44,347 nt of DNA, from assembly GCA_021792955.1 (NCBI GenBank), contig JAJYTP010000007.1:1-44347 (forward strand), given 5' to 3'. Shown here in pieces: positions 7,591-16,342 of the stretch (position 1 is the stretch's first letter; each line of letters starts with the position of its first letter). A model generated the notes under the pieces. That model saw only the letters and a list, made by a program, of their open reading frames with translations, ran no database searches and had not been told where the DNA came from. The position numbers and the translations under genes are program-made. Source of the stretch: an archaeon. GTDB lineage: Archaea; Thermoproteota; Nitrososphaeria; Conexivisphaerales; UBA164.

Positions 7591-8898
7591 GTGAGCCCAC
7601 TTATCGACACCAGTGGATTGTCCTTCTCTTACGAGGGGTCGAAAGAGCATACTTTTGAAGGACTGCGGATGGCGTTGGACCGTGGAGAGCTTACCCTTGT
7701 GAGCGGGCCAACCGGTTGCGGTAAATCCACCTTCATTTATCTACTGGCCGGCCTTTATCCGGAGCATATATTTGGAGATCTCAGTGGGGAGCTGCGTGTA
7801 GGGGGAATGACCGCCCCTGCAGCAAGAAGGGAGGGGTTCACATTTTATGTGCCGCAGGATCCAGTAAATGCGCTTGCAGGTTATGACGTATATACGGAAT
7901 TAGCATGGCGCGGCAGCACCAGGGAGCAAATACACGATGTTGCCGACGAACTGGGCATCGAGAAGTTGATGAATAGATATGTCATGCAGCTTTCCGGTGG
8001 AGAGGTTCAGAGGGTTGCCATCGCATCAGCCATTCTCAGCGGCGCCAAGGTATTAATGTTCGATGAGCCCCTTGCAAACCTAGATGAGGAAGGAAGGACG
8101 GATTTTATTTCTACCATAAGGAGGCTAAAAGAGGCCGGCCTAGCGGTAGTCGTAGCCGAACACAAGGTAAGGTACTTCAGGGGAATGGTGGACCAAGAGA
8201 TCCCACTAGATGGTCACGGTCTTACTGGCACGGTAACAGGTTATCCACCGAAGATAGCGCACAAGGAAGGCGATATAGTTGACGGTAAAAGCCTGATCAG
8301 CTTTAAAGGGCTTTCCTATGGATACGACTCCGGGCTTCCGGTCCTGAGGGATATTGAGCTTGATCTAAAACGGGGTTCAGTAACTGGCTTGGTTGGGCCA
8401 AACGGCTCCGGGAAAAGCACCCTCGCTAAGATCCTGATAGGGCTCATAAGGCACAGGGCGGTCAGGTTGAAAGGCATCGAAGTGGGCTTCTCCCTGCAGT
8501 CACCAGAGGCTCAATTCCTAATGGATGACGTAATATCTGAACTGCTATACAGCAACGGCGATAGGGGCAGGGCTAGCGCACTTATGGATCTTTTCGGGTT
8601 AAACGACTTCTCCCGTCAGCTGCCACACGCCCTGAGCAGGGGCCAGAGGGTAAGGGTATCTGTAGCTTCGGCTGCTATGCGTAACCCGGACCTCCTGGTG
8701 CTAGATGAACCTACCCAGGGCCAAGATGCCCGCGGGCTCTACGCCCTGGCCAGGCTGCTCAGGGATGAAGCTTCAAAGGGATCAGCCATCCTGATCATAA
8801 CCCAGGATATGGACTTCGCTGGTGCAGTTTGTGACAGGATACTTCTAATGACAAGGGGGATAATAGCCGAAATGGGCGATCAGAATGAAAGTCTTTGA
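7591..8898 (+). CDS. ECF transporter ATPase, fused A1-A2 (two ABC domains)
   Basis: A 435-residue protein holding two complete ABC ATPase domains in one chain, as in YkoD and CbiO-type fusions. Domain 1: Walker A GPTGCGKS at residues 39-46, signature LSGGEVQ, Walker B VLMFDEPLANLDEEG. Domain 2: Walker A GPNGSGKS in the middle of the chain, signature LSRGQR (degenerate), Walker B LLVLDEPTQGQD. It would drive import on the cytoplasmic face of the membrane with the T and S components. The GTG at 7591 is preferred over an upstream TTG at 7573 because the TTG lies inside the promoter palindrome and before the expected transcription start. The 3' end overlaps the T-component gene by 14 nt, so the two are translationally linked. 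Confidence 0.88.
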   Translation: MSPLIDTSGLSFSYEGSKEHTFEGLRMALDRGELTLVSGPTGCGKSTFIYLLAGLYPEHIFGDLSGELRVGGMTAPAARREGFTFYVPQDPVNALAGYDVYTELAWRGSTREQIHDVADELGIEKLMNRYVMQLSGGEVQRVAIASAILSGAKVLMFDEPLANLDEEGRTDFISTIRRLKEAGLAVVVAEHKVRYFRGMVDQEIPLDGHGLTGTVTGYPPKIAHKEGDIVDGKSLISFKGLSYGYDSGLPVLRDIELDLKRGSVTGLVGPNGSGKSTLAKILIGLIRHRAVRLKGIEVGFSLQSPEAQFLMDDVISELLYSNGDRGRASALMDLFGLNDFSRQLPHALSRGQRVRVSVASAAMRNPDLLVLDEPTQGQDARGLYALARLLRDEASKGSAILIITQDMDFAGAVCDRILLMTRGIIAEMGDQNESL

Positions 8899-9682
8899 TT
8901 ATGTAGCTTCGGATGATCCTATGAGCCGGCTGGATATCAGGCTGAAGGTATTTGTAATTTTCAGCATAGGGATCGTCACCCTGATGAAGTGGAACCTGAT
9001 TGTCCTTGTTCTACTGCTGGCCATCACGGTCCTGCCGTACCTGATCTTCGCACGGAGCTCCCTTCATAGGCTTAAATGGTGGGGAAGATTCATAGTGTTA
9101 ACCACAGCCCTGTTGATCCTATCACAGGGGTTCTTTTACTGGGGGTATTACCAGGGGTTGAGGGTCGATGTGCTATTTTACCTGTTCAAGCCTAACTCAA
9201 ATGCCTTCATTAACCTTTTCACCAATGGGATGGGAATTGCTTTAACGTCTCAGGGGCTGTACTGGGGCTTGCTTGCGGGCCTGAAGTTCGGCATAATGGC
9301 GTTAGCAGCGGCGCTGACCATCATGAGTGTGAGCCCCAGGGAATGGTCATCGCTTCTTAGCTGGATCAAAATGCCCAAGTTTCTTCAGCGTCTGTTTCTT
9401 GCCACCGTCAGGGTAACTCCCATGATACTTGAAGAATCGCTCTATCTATATTCGGTGGCGCGGCTCAGGAGGCCGGCCTCGATCGGCGACAGGATCAGGT
9501 TACCATATAGGCTGATCAAATCGATGATTTTTATAACCATCAGAAAAGCGATGTTACTGACCATAGCGCTAGAGATCAAGGGGGAGCCAAAGTTCAGGCC
9601 GGAACGCCTTAAATTAAAGAGGAAGGACCTGGTCATAGCATCGATTTGGATAGCCGCAATACTGCTGCCTGGTCTGCTCTGA
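8885..9682 (+). CDS. ECF transporter T component (EcfT)
   Basis: A 265-residue membrane protein of the EcfT/CbiQ family. It opens with the usual SRLDIRLKVFVIFSIGIVTL stretch (an 'xDPRxK' type start before helix 1) and has about five to six membrane helices. A cytoplasmic coupling region contains a basic VARLRRP motif, matching the Arg-containing motif through which T components contact the ATPase grooves. It overlaps the ATPase gene by 14 nt, so the two form one operon. With the divergent S-like gene this gives a complete dedicated (group I) ECF importer. Confidence 0.85.
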   Translation: MKVFDYVASDDPMSRLDIRLKVFVIFSIGIVTLMKWNLIVLVLLLAITVLPYLIFARSSLHRLKWWGRFIVLTTALLILSQGFFYWGYYQGLRVDVLFYLFKPNSNAFINLFTNGMGIALTSQGLYWGLLAGLKFGIMALAAALTIMSVSPREWSSLLSWIKMPKFLQRLFLATVRVTPMILEESLYLYSVARLRRPASIGDRIRLPYRLIKSMIFITIRKAMLLTIALEIKGEPKFRPERLKLKRKDLVIASIWIAAILLPGLL

Positions 9683-9812
9683 TATTCAATGATGTGTCGT
9701 ATCATTGTCCCCATCGCAGAAATGGAAACTCTGTTTGGCAACTCCGCAAACACTCGATGGGTTCCCTCATATATCGGTAACCCTTATAAATCGAAGGGCC
9801 GGTGTCCCTTTG

Positions 9813-10556
9813 TTGAGCATTTCGGTAAACGTTGAAAATTTGGTAGTCAGATATGAATCAAAGGTGGCTGTAAACGGCCTTAGCTTCAATATCAAGGCGG
9901 GGGAGATCTACGGACTGCTCGGGCCCAACGGCGCCGGGAAGACCTCCACCATCAAGGCCATGACCGGTCTTGTGGAACGCTCGGGCGGAAGCATAACTAT
10001 ACTCGGTGAAACCGAGCCTTCCAGCAAACTTATGAACAAGGTTGGAGTTGTGCTCGAGACGCCCAGCCTCCTCGATGTGTTAACGCCGAATGAATTTCTA
10101 AATTTCGTAGCATCAGTTAGGGAAATGGATGATGTGCAGCGCGTAAAGGGCCTCGTAAGTGCGTTGGACCTGGAACAATTTCTAAACGTCCCGATAGCGT
10201 CCCTTTCGATGGGAAACAAGCAGAAGGTGGCTGTCGTAGCGGCACTAATGCACAAGCCCCTGTTTCTAATACTTGATGAGCCGTTTAATGGGCTGGATGT
10301 AAAGTCGGTGAGGATATTCAAAGACCTTCTGGCCAAGCATGCTGAGGAAGGCGGCTCCGTTCTGTTCTCCACCCACATAATGGAGGTGGCTGAAAAGATC
10401 TGTAACAGGATTGGAATCATAAACGATGGTAAAATGGTCGCTGAAGGAACAGTTTCGGAGCTCAGGGAAAAGGTGCAGGCGGCGTCCCTTGAGGACGTAT
10501 TCCTTAAGGCAATAAATGCTGAAGATGAAATAAAGAGCATAGTGAACAGCCTTTGA
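9813..10556 (+). CDS. ABC-2 type transporter ATP-binding protein
   Basis: A 247-residue single ABC ATPase of the CcmA/DrrA kind. Walker A is GPNGAGKT at about residues 37-44, the signature is LSMGNKQK, Walker B is LFLILDEPFNGLD, and the switch His is in FSTHIMEVAE. The start is TTG at 9813. A CTTATAAA box at about 9783-9790 is centred 27 nt upstream, whereas a longer in-frame TTG at 9705 would lie upstream of this promoter. The stop codon overlaps the start of the permease gene (TTGA), so the pair is coupled. The cargo is unknown; drug, lipid or polymer export and immunity functions are all seen in this family. Confidence 0.87.
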   Translation: MSISVNVENLVVRYESKVAVNGLSFNIKAGEIYGLLGPNGAGKTSTIKAMTGLVERSGGSITILGETEPSSKLMNKVGVVLETPSLLDVLTPNEFLNFVASVREMDDVQRVKGLVSALDLEQFLNVPIASLSMGNKQKVAVVAALMHKPLFLILDEPFNGLDVKSVRIFKDLLAKHAEEGGSVLFSTHIMEVAEKICNRIGIINDGKMVAEGTVSELREKVQAASLEDVFLKAINAEDEIKSIVNSL

Positions 10557-12076
10557 AGTACAGCAGATGGAACATAGCTAATTTCATTTATAGGGAACTG
10601 ATGTATCAGAGCTATGCAGCCAGCCAGCTCACAGGTCTGAGCGCCGGCAACGTAAAGAGGGCGCTAAACAATTCCATCCGTCAGAAATACATGATCAGCG
10701 TCATATACGGCTTTATCATCGTAATATTCATTAGCACGGGCTCCCTGCTAGGTGCCAAATATGCTTCCGTGCTCCCTCTTGAGCTCTTCCTTTGGTCCTT
10801 TTTCATAATATTCGCTTCTTCCATGCAGCTCTCCTTTTCGGTGTCCTCCTCTTCAAGGCTGAAGGACCTCCTTAGTATACTCCCTATTGACAGCGCTAAC
10901 GTAAAGACGATTTCAGAGCTGTCGATAATCAGGGCTGTAGATATGCCCATACTCGTTCCACTGGCTATTTCGATTGTCTTGGGTGCTATGGCTGGAATTG
11001 ACCGCCTGCTGGCCTATATGATAGCCGATGTGACGGCGATAGCCCTATCCCTTTTGGTGATAAATCTGATGATCCTAGCTTTCAGGCAGATAAAACTCGG
11101 CAGCAGGACCAATACGCTGGCCAGGCTGGCCGTGTCATTGCCCATTATAGCCCTGGCCATGACGGGTGGACTTATACAGCAGTTTTACGCGCTAACGCTT
11201 AATCCGCTCTATTCTTACCTGCCCATAGTTGATCTGCCGGGGATCCTTCAGGGGGAAACAGCTTCAATTTATACCTCTGTCCTGTATATGATAGTCTTTG
11301 CACTGGCTGCATACTTCTTCTTCAGGAGGGCCGCGATTGAGCTGCTTTCACCTGCGCAAATGACCACCAGCATTTCAAATAGGAAGCTATTCGTAAAAAG
11401 GAGCTCTCCCACTATGGCGGTGATAAGCACCGACTTTAAGCAGATGATAAGGTCTAGGATGTCCGGCCTCTTTATAATGCCCTTCATGTACTTCTTTATA
11501 GTGCTGATCTCGGCGCTGATAAGTGGTACCAACCTTCTAAAAACCGATTACCTCCTGTTCTGGGGGTCTTATATGGTCCCATTGGCGTTCATTTCATCGA
11601 TTATAGGCTTTATGCTCTATATGTCAGAGATGCGAGGACAGGCCACCTACAGGCTGCTTCCGCTCAGCCGTAACATGAATTTGCTGGCCAAGGAACTGGT
11701 GACCATTGGCGACTACCTGATAGGCGCTGTATTAATGTCAGCTCTGGTCATATTTCTGGGTGGGCGGTTTCTTTACGTCCTGCCCATATGGACTTTGACG
11801 TTCACTATAATGCCACTCGTAGCGTTCGCGGGGTTTTATTTCGAATATTCTTACAAGAAAGGGGGGGCTGGCATTGCCAGTCTTACTTCGATCATTTTAT
11901 ACACCGTGACGACCGGTGCGCTGTTTGGCCTGCCAGTAGTACTTTTCATCGTAGGATACTTGATATACGCCAGCCTGATTGTAGGGTCTATCTTAATGGT
12001 GTTGGCTTCACTGCTGGAGCTGTCTGCGATACTCTATTTCACCCGTACTGTCATCGGCGGCAGATCAAGGCGATAA
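10553..12076 (+). CDS. ABC-2 type transporter permease
   Basis: A 507-residue membrane protein with about ten to twelve predicted helices and few conserved soluble motifs, encoded immediately after its ATPase. Translation probably starts at the TTG at 10553, which overlaps the upstream TGA. The length is large for an ABC-2 permease and suggests a duplicated six-helix unit or an ABC exporter of the crenarchaeal 'putative ABC-2' type. Polar loops include a basic stretch around RKLFVKRSSP. Function follows from the operon rather than from recognisable motifs. Confidence 0.7.
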   Translation: MKYSRWNIANFIYRELMYQSYAASQLTGLSAGNVKRALNNSIRQKYMISVIYGFIIVIFISTGSLLGAKYASVLPLELFLWSFFIIFASSMQLSFSVSSSSRLKDLLSILPIDSANVKTISELSIIRAVDMPILVPLAISIVLGAMAGIDRLLAYMIADVTAIALSLLVINLMILAFRQIKLGSRTNTLARLAVSLPIIALAMTGGLIQQFYALTLNPLYSYLPIVDLPGILQGETASIYTSVLYMIVFALAAYFFFRRAAIELLSPAQMTTSISNRKLFVKRSSPTMAVISTDFKQMIRSRMSGLFIMPFMYFFIVLISALISGTNLLKTDYLLFWGSYMVPLAFISSIIGFMLYMSEMRGQATYRLLPLSRNMNLLAKELVTIGDYLIGAVLMSALVIFLGGRFLYVLPIWTLTFTIMPLVAFAGFYFEYSYKKGGAGIASLTSIILYTVTTGALFGLPVVLFIVGYLIYASLIVGSILMVLASLLELSAILYFTRTVIGGRSRR

Positions 12077-12178
12077 TAAAGAAGGAAGCTAACCTGCCAG
12101 TCAAATACCATTGCCGCAGTGACTGTGAAAAGCGAATTGTTTTTAAGCTAAGCATTCGTATATGAGCGTGATAAGGGC

Positions 12179-12325
12179 ATGGTAGAAGCATACTGCGTTA
12201 AGTGTAAGGCAAAGAGACAGATAAAAAATCCCGTCATGACAACCTTGAAGAATGGCAGGAAGGCGGTAAAAGGCGTCTGTCCAGTTTGCGGCACGAAACT
12301 CTTTAGGATAGGGGGGAAGCTTTAA
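12179..12325 (+). CDS. Small zinc-ribbon protein, DUF5679-like
   Basis: A 48-residue protein starting at ATG 12179. It has two CxxC pairs, CVKC (residues 6-9) and CPVC (34-37), with the DUF5679-like pattern AYCVKCKAKRQIKNP and GTKLFRIG. These widespread archaeal mini-proteins have no established function. The many Lys and Arg residues suggest nucleic acid binding. It is followed at once by a hairpin and a T run. Upstream, TTTTTAAGC at about 12139-12147 is a possible TATA box, but its spacing of about 36 nt is longer than elsewhere in the window. Confidence 0.8.
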   Translation: MVEAYCVKCKAKRQIKNPVMTTLKNGRKAVKGVCPVCGTKLFRIGGKL

Positions 12326-12350
12326 GCTCCCCTAAATTTTTTTTAAAGAT
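12311..12350 (+). terminator. Hairpin and T-run terminator
   Basis: GGGG at the end of the zinc-ribbon gene can pair with CCCC just after its stop, with an inner AGCT/AGCT helix (one A bulged). A run of eight or more T follows at about 12337-12346. This fits archaeal termination at T-rich tracts and separates the gene from the convergent PPOX gene. Confidence 0.55.
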
Positions 12351-12363
12351 CTGCGCCCTATAA

Positions 12364-12750
12364 TTACTGTGGTATAATTACCCTTTCGGGCTTAATGTAC
12401 AGTATAACCCTCTGTTCATTGGGTGATTTCCATGGGTAGGAATCCTTGCCCAGGTACTTCTTCGCCAATTTGTCAATATGTTCATCAGCCCCCTTGGTGG
12501 TCTGTTTGTAAATTTTGCCTCTGACCAGCGCGTAATGGTATGGATTAGCCTGATCCGATACCGCTATTGCGACCTTTGCATTTTCTCGCAAGTTCTTCTG
12601 TTTGACCCTTCCGATGGCGGTATTCACTAGGACATATTCCCCCTCCATATCTATCCATACAGGAGTCACATGAGGGTTACCTCCATTACTGACGGATGCT
12701 ATATAGCCGAAATTTTTCCCATTTATTAATTCCTCAACCTTTGGATTCAT
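12364..12750 (-). CDS. PPOX-class F420-dependent flavin/deazaflavin oxidoreductase family protein
   Basis: A 128-residue split beta-barrel protein of the pyridoxamine-5'-phosphate oxidase-like class, subgroup with F420-dependent members. The run GYIASVSNGGNPHVTPVW is the hallmark N-terminal strand pair, followed by INTAIGRVKQKNLRENAKVAI-type phosphate-binding residues (here beginning VNTAIGRVKQ). The ATG at 12750 is preferred over an upstream TTG because a TTTTAAAATAA box (about 12770-12780) lies about 26 nt before it. Such enzymes reduce quinones, biliverdin or other small molecules; the substrate is not predictable. F420 use fits the LLM-type F420 enzyme later in this window. Confidence 0.78.
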   Translation of the reverse strand: MNPKVEELINGKNFGYIASVSNGGNPHVTPVWIDMEGEYVLVNTAIGRVKQKNLRENAKVAIAVSDQANPYHYALVRGKIYKQTTKGADEHIDKLAKKYLGKDSYPWKSPNEQRVILYIKPERVIIPQ

Positions 12751-12924
12751 ATCGATATTCAATGACAGAATTTATTTTAAAAACATTTCTATGTTATTCC
12801 GTGGGTGTAACGTGGTCCTTCTGGCCTCCTTCTGGGCCACGGCAATTATACCCCAGTATTACCGGACCTGCTCGCAATGGGCACCGGAAAAGGTTAAAAA
12901 AGGGTTATTGGAAGGTTAATTCTA

Positions 12925-13449
12925 ATGGCGAATTTTCAACTTATTCTGTCTGATCCAAAGACCCGCAGGTCGTTCAAGACGGACGTAAATCCCCCGGCAT
13001 CACAGGTGCTTGTTGGGCACCGGATAGGGGATATTATAGATGGTTCAATGATCAGCTTGAATGTTAAATTTAAGATCACCGGCGGCTCGGATAAGTCTGG
13101 CGTTCCCTTGAGGTCTGACCTTCAGGGTTCCGTCAAGAGGAGGGTGGTGCTTAACGAGGGGCCGGGCTTCAGGCCTATGGACAGGGGAGCTAGGAAGAGG
13201 AAGCTCATAAGGGGCAATTCCATCTCTGAAGACGTATATCAGGTTAACGCCGTGATCGTAGAAGGCCAGCTACCCGGACAGAAGACCGAAGAGGCTGAAG
13301 TCCAGCAGGCCAAGCCAGCTGAATCGGAAGCCAAGGCTCAACCTTCGGAAAAACCCAAAGCGGAAACCAAACCAAAGCAGGCCAAGGCTCAAAGGAAGGT
13401 AACCAAGGAAGAGCCACAGAAGGAGGGAGCTCAAGTTGCCAAGGTTTAA
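12925..13449 (+). CDS. rps6e: Ribosomal protein S6e with a long charged C-terminal tail
   Basis: A 174-residue S6e. The conserved core (about 1-120) includes the start MANFQLILSDPKTRRSF, the VGHRIGD strand, ITGGSDKSGVPLR and the signature GARKRKLIRGN. Archaeal S6e usually ends near residue 120-130; here about 50 more residues follow, rich in Lys, Ala, Glu, Gln and Pro and apparently disordered. A GGTTAAAAAAG box at about 12891-12901 lies 27 nt before the ATG. The last 14 nt overlap the EF-2 start, so the two translation genes are coupled. S6e sits in the small ribosomal subunit. Confidence 0.93.
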   Translation: MANFQLILSDPKTRRSFKTDVNPPASQVLVGHRIGDIIDGSMISLNVKFKITGGSDKSGVPLRSDLQGSVKRRVVLNEGPGFRPMDRGARKRKLIRGNSISEDVYQVNAVIVEGQLPGQKTEEAEVQQAKPAESEAKAQPSEKPKAETKPKQAKAQRKVTKEEPQKEGAQVAKV

Positions 13450-15628
13450 GACCACCGGAGAAGCAATAAATATAGTTACAAACAGGGAACAGGTTAGGAA
13501 CTTCGGTATCATAGCCCACGTAGATCACGGCAAGACAACTACTTCAGATTCACTGCTCGCGGCTGCAGGCATGCTGAGCCCGTCGGTTGCGGGCGAGGCT
13601 CTGGCCATGGATTACATGGAGCTGGAGCAGAAGAGACAGATGACCATTAAGGCCGCTAACGTAACCCTGTACTATGAATACGAAGGAAAGCCTTATGTCT
13701 TCAACATGATAGACACGCCCGGCCATATCGATTTTACAGGCAAGGTGACTAGGTCGCTAAGGGCTATAGATGGGGCCGTTGTGGTGGTGGATGCGGTCGA
13801 AGGCGTAATGACTCAGACCGAAACCGTGCTCAGGCAGGCACTGGACGAGAGGGTCAGGCCCGTGCTTTACATAAACAAAATAGACAGGCTTGTAAAGGAA
13901 CTCAGGCTTACGCCCGACAAGATGCAGGCCTGGTTATCGAACATAATTGCAGAAGTTAATCAGCTCATAACCATATATGCCGAGCCTGAATTTAGGGATA
14001 AATTCAAGGTGAACATAGCGGACGACAGCGTTGCCTTTGGCAGCTCTAAGGATAAATGGGGATTCACGTTAAGCATGGCCAAAAGGGTTAACGGCGGTTT
14101 CAAGGATATATATGATGCCTATACCGGCGGCAACATAGCTGATATGTCCAGCAAGTTTCCATTGCATGAAGCGGTGCTGTCAATGGTCGTAAAGCATCAT
14201 CCCCCGCCACACGTAGCCCAAAGGTACAGGATACCGAAAATATGGAAGGGCGACCAGAACAGCGAGATCTACAGGGCGATCATAAATTGCGATGAAAACG
14301 GGCCCGTAGTAATGATGGTGACGACGGTCGTGGTTGATCCGCAGGCTGGAATAGTGGCCGTCGGGAGGCTTTTCAGCGGCACCATAAGGGATGGCGATAT
14401 GCTTTACCTGATTAACTCCAAGAGGCAGGAAAGGGTCCAGAGCGTGAACATGTTCATGGGCCCGTTCAGGGAGATGGTGGGATCGTTGCCCGCAGGCAAC
14501 ATCCCAGCGCTTTTAGGCCTGGAACATGCAATGGCCGGTGAAACCCTTTCGGCTATTAAGGATACATACCCCTTCGAGGGGATCAAATATGTCAGCGAGC
14601 CGGTGGTGACCATAGCGGTGGAGCCAAAGAACCCTCGTGACCTGCCAAAACTGGTTGAAGCGCTTCAGAACATGCATATAGAGGACCCCAATCTGGTGGT
14701 GAGGATCAATGAAGAAACCGGGGAGACCCTCATGTCCGGAATGGGCGTGCTTCACTTGGAGATAGCGACCACCATGATAAGGGATCAGGGGCTCGATATA
14801 GTTACCAGCCAGCCGTTGATAAATTATCGAGAAACCATCACCGGGGCGGCAGGGCCCGTCATGTCCAAGAGCCCAAACAGGCACAATAAGGTCTTCATAA
14901 GGGTTGAACCGCTTCAGAAGGACGTAGTGGACCTGATCCTGTCAGGTCAGATAAACGATAATATGGATAAGAAACAGATAGGGAAGATACTCAGGGATCA
15001 CGGCTGGGACGCAGATGAGGCAAAGAGCGTAATAACCGTAGACGAAAGGGGCAACCTTTTCATCGACCAGACGAAAGGGGTTCAATTCCTTCAGGAAAGC
15101 ATTGACAGTCTGCGTGCTGGCTTCGTTGACGCCATGATAAATGGCCCGCTTTCATATGAATTCGTAAGGGGGCTGAAGGTCGTGCTGCATCACTTCGTAC
15201 CTCACGAAGACCCGGCCCACAGGACCTACGCCCAGCTCATGCCGGCCGCACGACGCGCCGTCCTTGGTGCCATGCTTTTGGCCAATCCTACCCTGCTGGA
15301 ACCGGTGCTTGCGGTGGAGGTTAAGGGGACAAGTGACATCATAGGACCCGTGGCTAGCATATTTTCAAGCAAGAGGGGAAAGCTCATAGATATGCAGCAG
15401 AAGGAGATCTTCGCTATAATGCAGGGTGAAATACCTGCATCTGAGACGTTCGACCTTGCCGAAATAATAAGGGGGGCTACCGCCGGAAAGGCCGTTTGGA
15501 ACACCAGCTTCAAGAACTGGTCGCCGGTGCCCAGCAGCCTCCTGCAGCCGTTGATCAATTCAATAAGGAAACGTAAGGGGCTACCGGAAGGAGTGCCAAG
15601 GCCAGAGGAGTTCATAGATCAGGATTAA
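13436..15628 (+). CDS. fusA: Translation elongation factor 2 (EF-2)
   Basis: A 730-residue GTPase that drives ribosomal translocation. G motifs: AHVDHGKT (27-34), DTPGH (93-97), NKID (147-150). Domains II-V follow in order and the length is normal. Translation most likely begins at the TTG at 13436 inside the S6e gene, giving MPRFKTT as in crenarchaeal EF-2. The switch I motif reads RQMTI rather than RGITI. The diphthamide loop reads HEDPAHRTYAQ with the modifiable His595 kept, but the Gly that normally follows HR is replaced by Thr. The sequence agrees best with TACK EF-2 (for example NREQVRNFGIIAHVDHGKTT and the ending FIDQD). It shares a TAATG overlap with the downstream M50 protease gene. 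Confidence 0.97.
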   Translation: MPRFKTTGEAINIVTNREQVRNFGIIAHVDHGKTTTSDSLLAAAGMLSPSVAGEALAMDYMELEQKRQMTIKAANVTLYYEYEGKPYVFNMIDTPGHIDFTGKVTRSLRAIDGAVVVVDAVEGVMTQTETVLRQALDERVRPVLYINKIDRLVKELRLTPDKMQAWLSNIIAEVNQLITIYAEPEFRDKFKVNIADDSVAFGSSKDKWGFTLSMAKRVNGGFKDIYDAYTGGNIADMSSKFPLHEAVLSMVVKHHPPPHVAQRYRIPKIWKGDQNSEIYRAIINCDENGPVVMMVTTVVVDPQAGIVAVGRLFSGTIRDGDMLYLINSKRQERVQSVNMFMGPFREMVGSLPAGNIPALLGLEHAMAGETLSAIKDTYPFEGIKYVSEPVVTIAVEPKNPRDLPKLVEALQNMHIEDPNLVVRINEETGETLMSGMGVLHLEIATTMIRDQGLDIVTSQPLINYRETITGAAGPVMSKSPNRHNKVFIRVEPLQKDVVDLILSGQINDNMDKKQIGKILRDHGWDADEAKSVITVDERGNLFIDQTKGVQFLQESIDSLRAGFVDAMINGPLSYEFVRGLKVVLHHFVPHEDPAHRTYAQLMPAARRAVLGAMLLANPTLLEPVLAVEVKGTSDIIGPVASIFSSKRGKLIDMQQKEIFAIMQGEIPASETFDLAEIIRGATAGKAVWNTSFKNWSPVPSSLLQPLINSIRKRKGLPEGVPRPEEFIDQD

Positions 15629-16284
15629 TGTCCAAGCAAGAATCCCGGCAGAATGATGCTATCAGGAGTTCGGGCACTTACTATTTTGAAGTGAGGGGCC
15701 CAAAGTACAGGAGAAGCGAAGCGGTGCACCTGATAATAGGCTCATTACTGGTCTGGGGGGTGGGAGCTAGCTGGCTGCTCGGGATAGTTAATTCATGGGG
15801 ATTCATAATAGATAGCCTGCTCTTTTTAGCCGCGTTCATACTTCATGAGTACATGCACAAGGTTGCAGCTATAAGAAGCGGGTTCATGGCTCAGTTCAGG
15901 CTGCAGAGCTTCGGGGCGATACTTACGTTCATAAGCATTATAATACCATTTTTCAAGATAATCGCTCCAGGGGCTACCATGATCTACGGCTCCGGTGATG
16001 AAAGTTCACTGGGCAAGATAGCGTTGTGGGGTCCCCTTACAAATATAATAATGGCGATAGCCCTTCTGCCTTTCGTACTGTATTCACCATATGGCGGGGT
16101 GCTCGTATTGGCCCTCTACTTTAACGCCTTTATAGCCACCTTCAACCTGCTGCCGGTGGCCATACTTGACGGCCTGAAAGTGTTCAGGTGGAATAAGGCG
16201 GCCTGGGCAATATCCATAGCGGCCTCTGCAGGACTGCTCATCTATACGTACCTATTGATAGATGGCATCATAGGCATCCCCTGA
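15628..16284 (+). CDS. Site-2 protease-like M50 membrane metalloprotease
   Basis: A 218-residue integral membrane protein with about five to six helices. The zinc-binding HEYMH motif is at residues 73-77 inside a helix, and the third ligand is supplied by NLLPVAILDG (Asp181), the paired motif of M50 proteases. No PDZ domain is present, so it belongs to the minimal group. Such enzymes cut membrane-embedded substrates, often anti-regulators. The ATG overlaps the EF-2 stop by one base (TAATG), placing it third in the S6e/EF-2 operon. Its substrate is unknown. Confidence 0.85.
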   Translation: MSKQESRQNDAIRSSGTYYFEVRGPKYRRSEAVHLIIGSLLVWGVGASWLLGIVNSWGFIIDSLLFLAAFILHEYMHKVAAIRSGFMAQFRLQSFGAILTFISIIIPFFKIIAPGATMIYGSGDESSLGKIALWGPLTNIIMAIALLPFVLYSPYGGVLVLALYFNAFIATFNLLPVAILDGLKVFRWNKAAWAISIAASAGLLIYTYLLIDGIIGIP

Positions 16285-16342
16285 CCGCAATAGACCATCG
16301 TGTCAGTCCTTGTTACAGCCTATGATTTGTGTGTAGCGCACA

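Noticed and set aside
7540-7650. N-terminal extension of 37 residues for the ECF S component.
   Set aside because: It would need translation through the divergent promoter and part of the ATPase gene; the ATG at 7539 fits the leaderless spacing.
9908-10540. 210-residue minus-strand frame opposite the ABC ATPase.
   Set aside because: It is the antisense of conserved Walker and signature motifs and has no family resemblance.
13616-13645. EF-2 switch I reads RQMTI instead of RGITI.
   Set aside because: I recall the same RQMT(V/I) form from crenarchaeal EF-2, and eukaryotic eEF2 also varies at this Gly. It is probably lineage variation.
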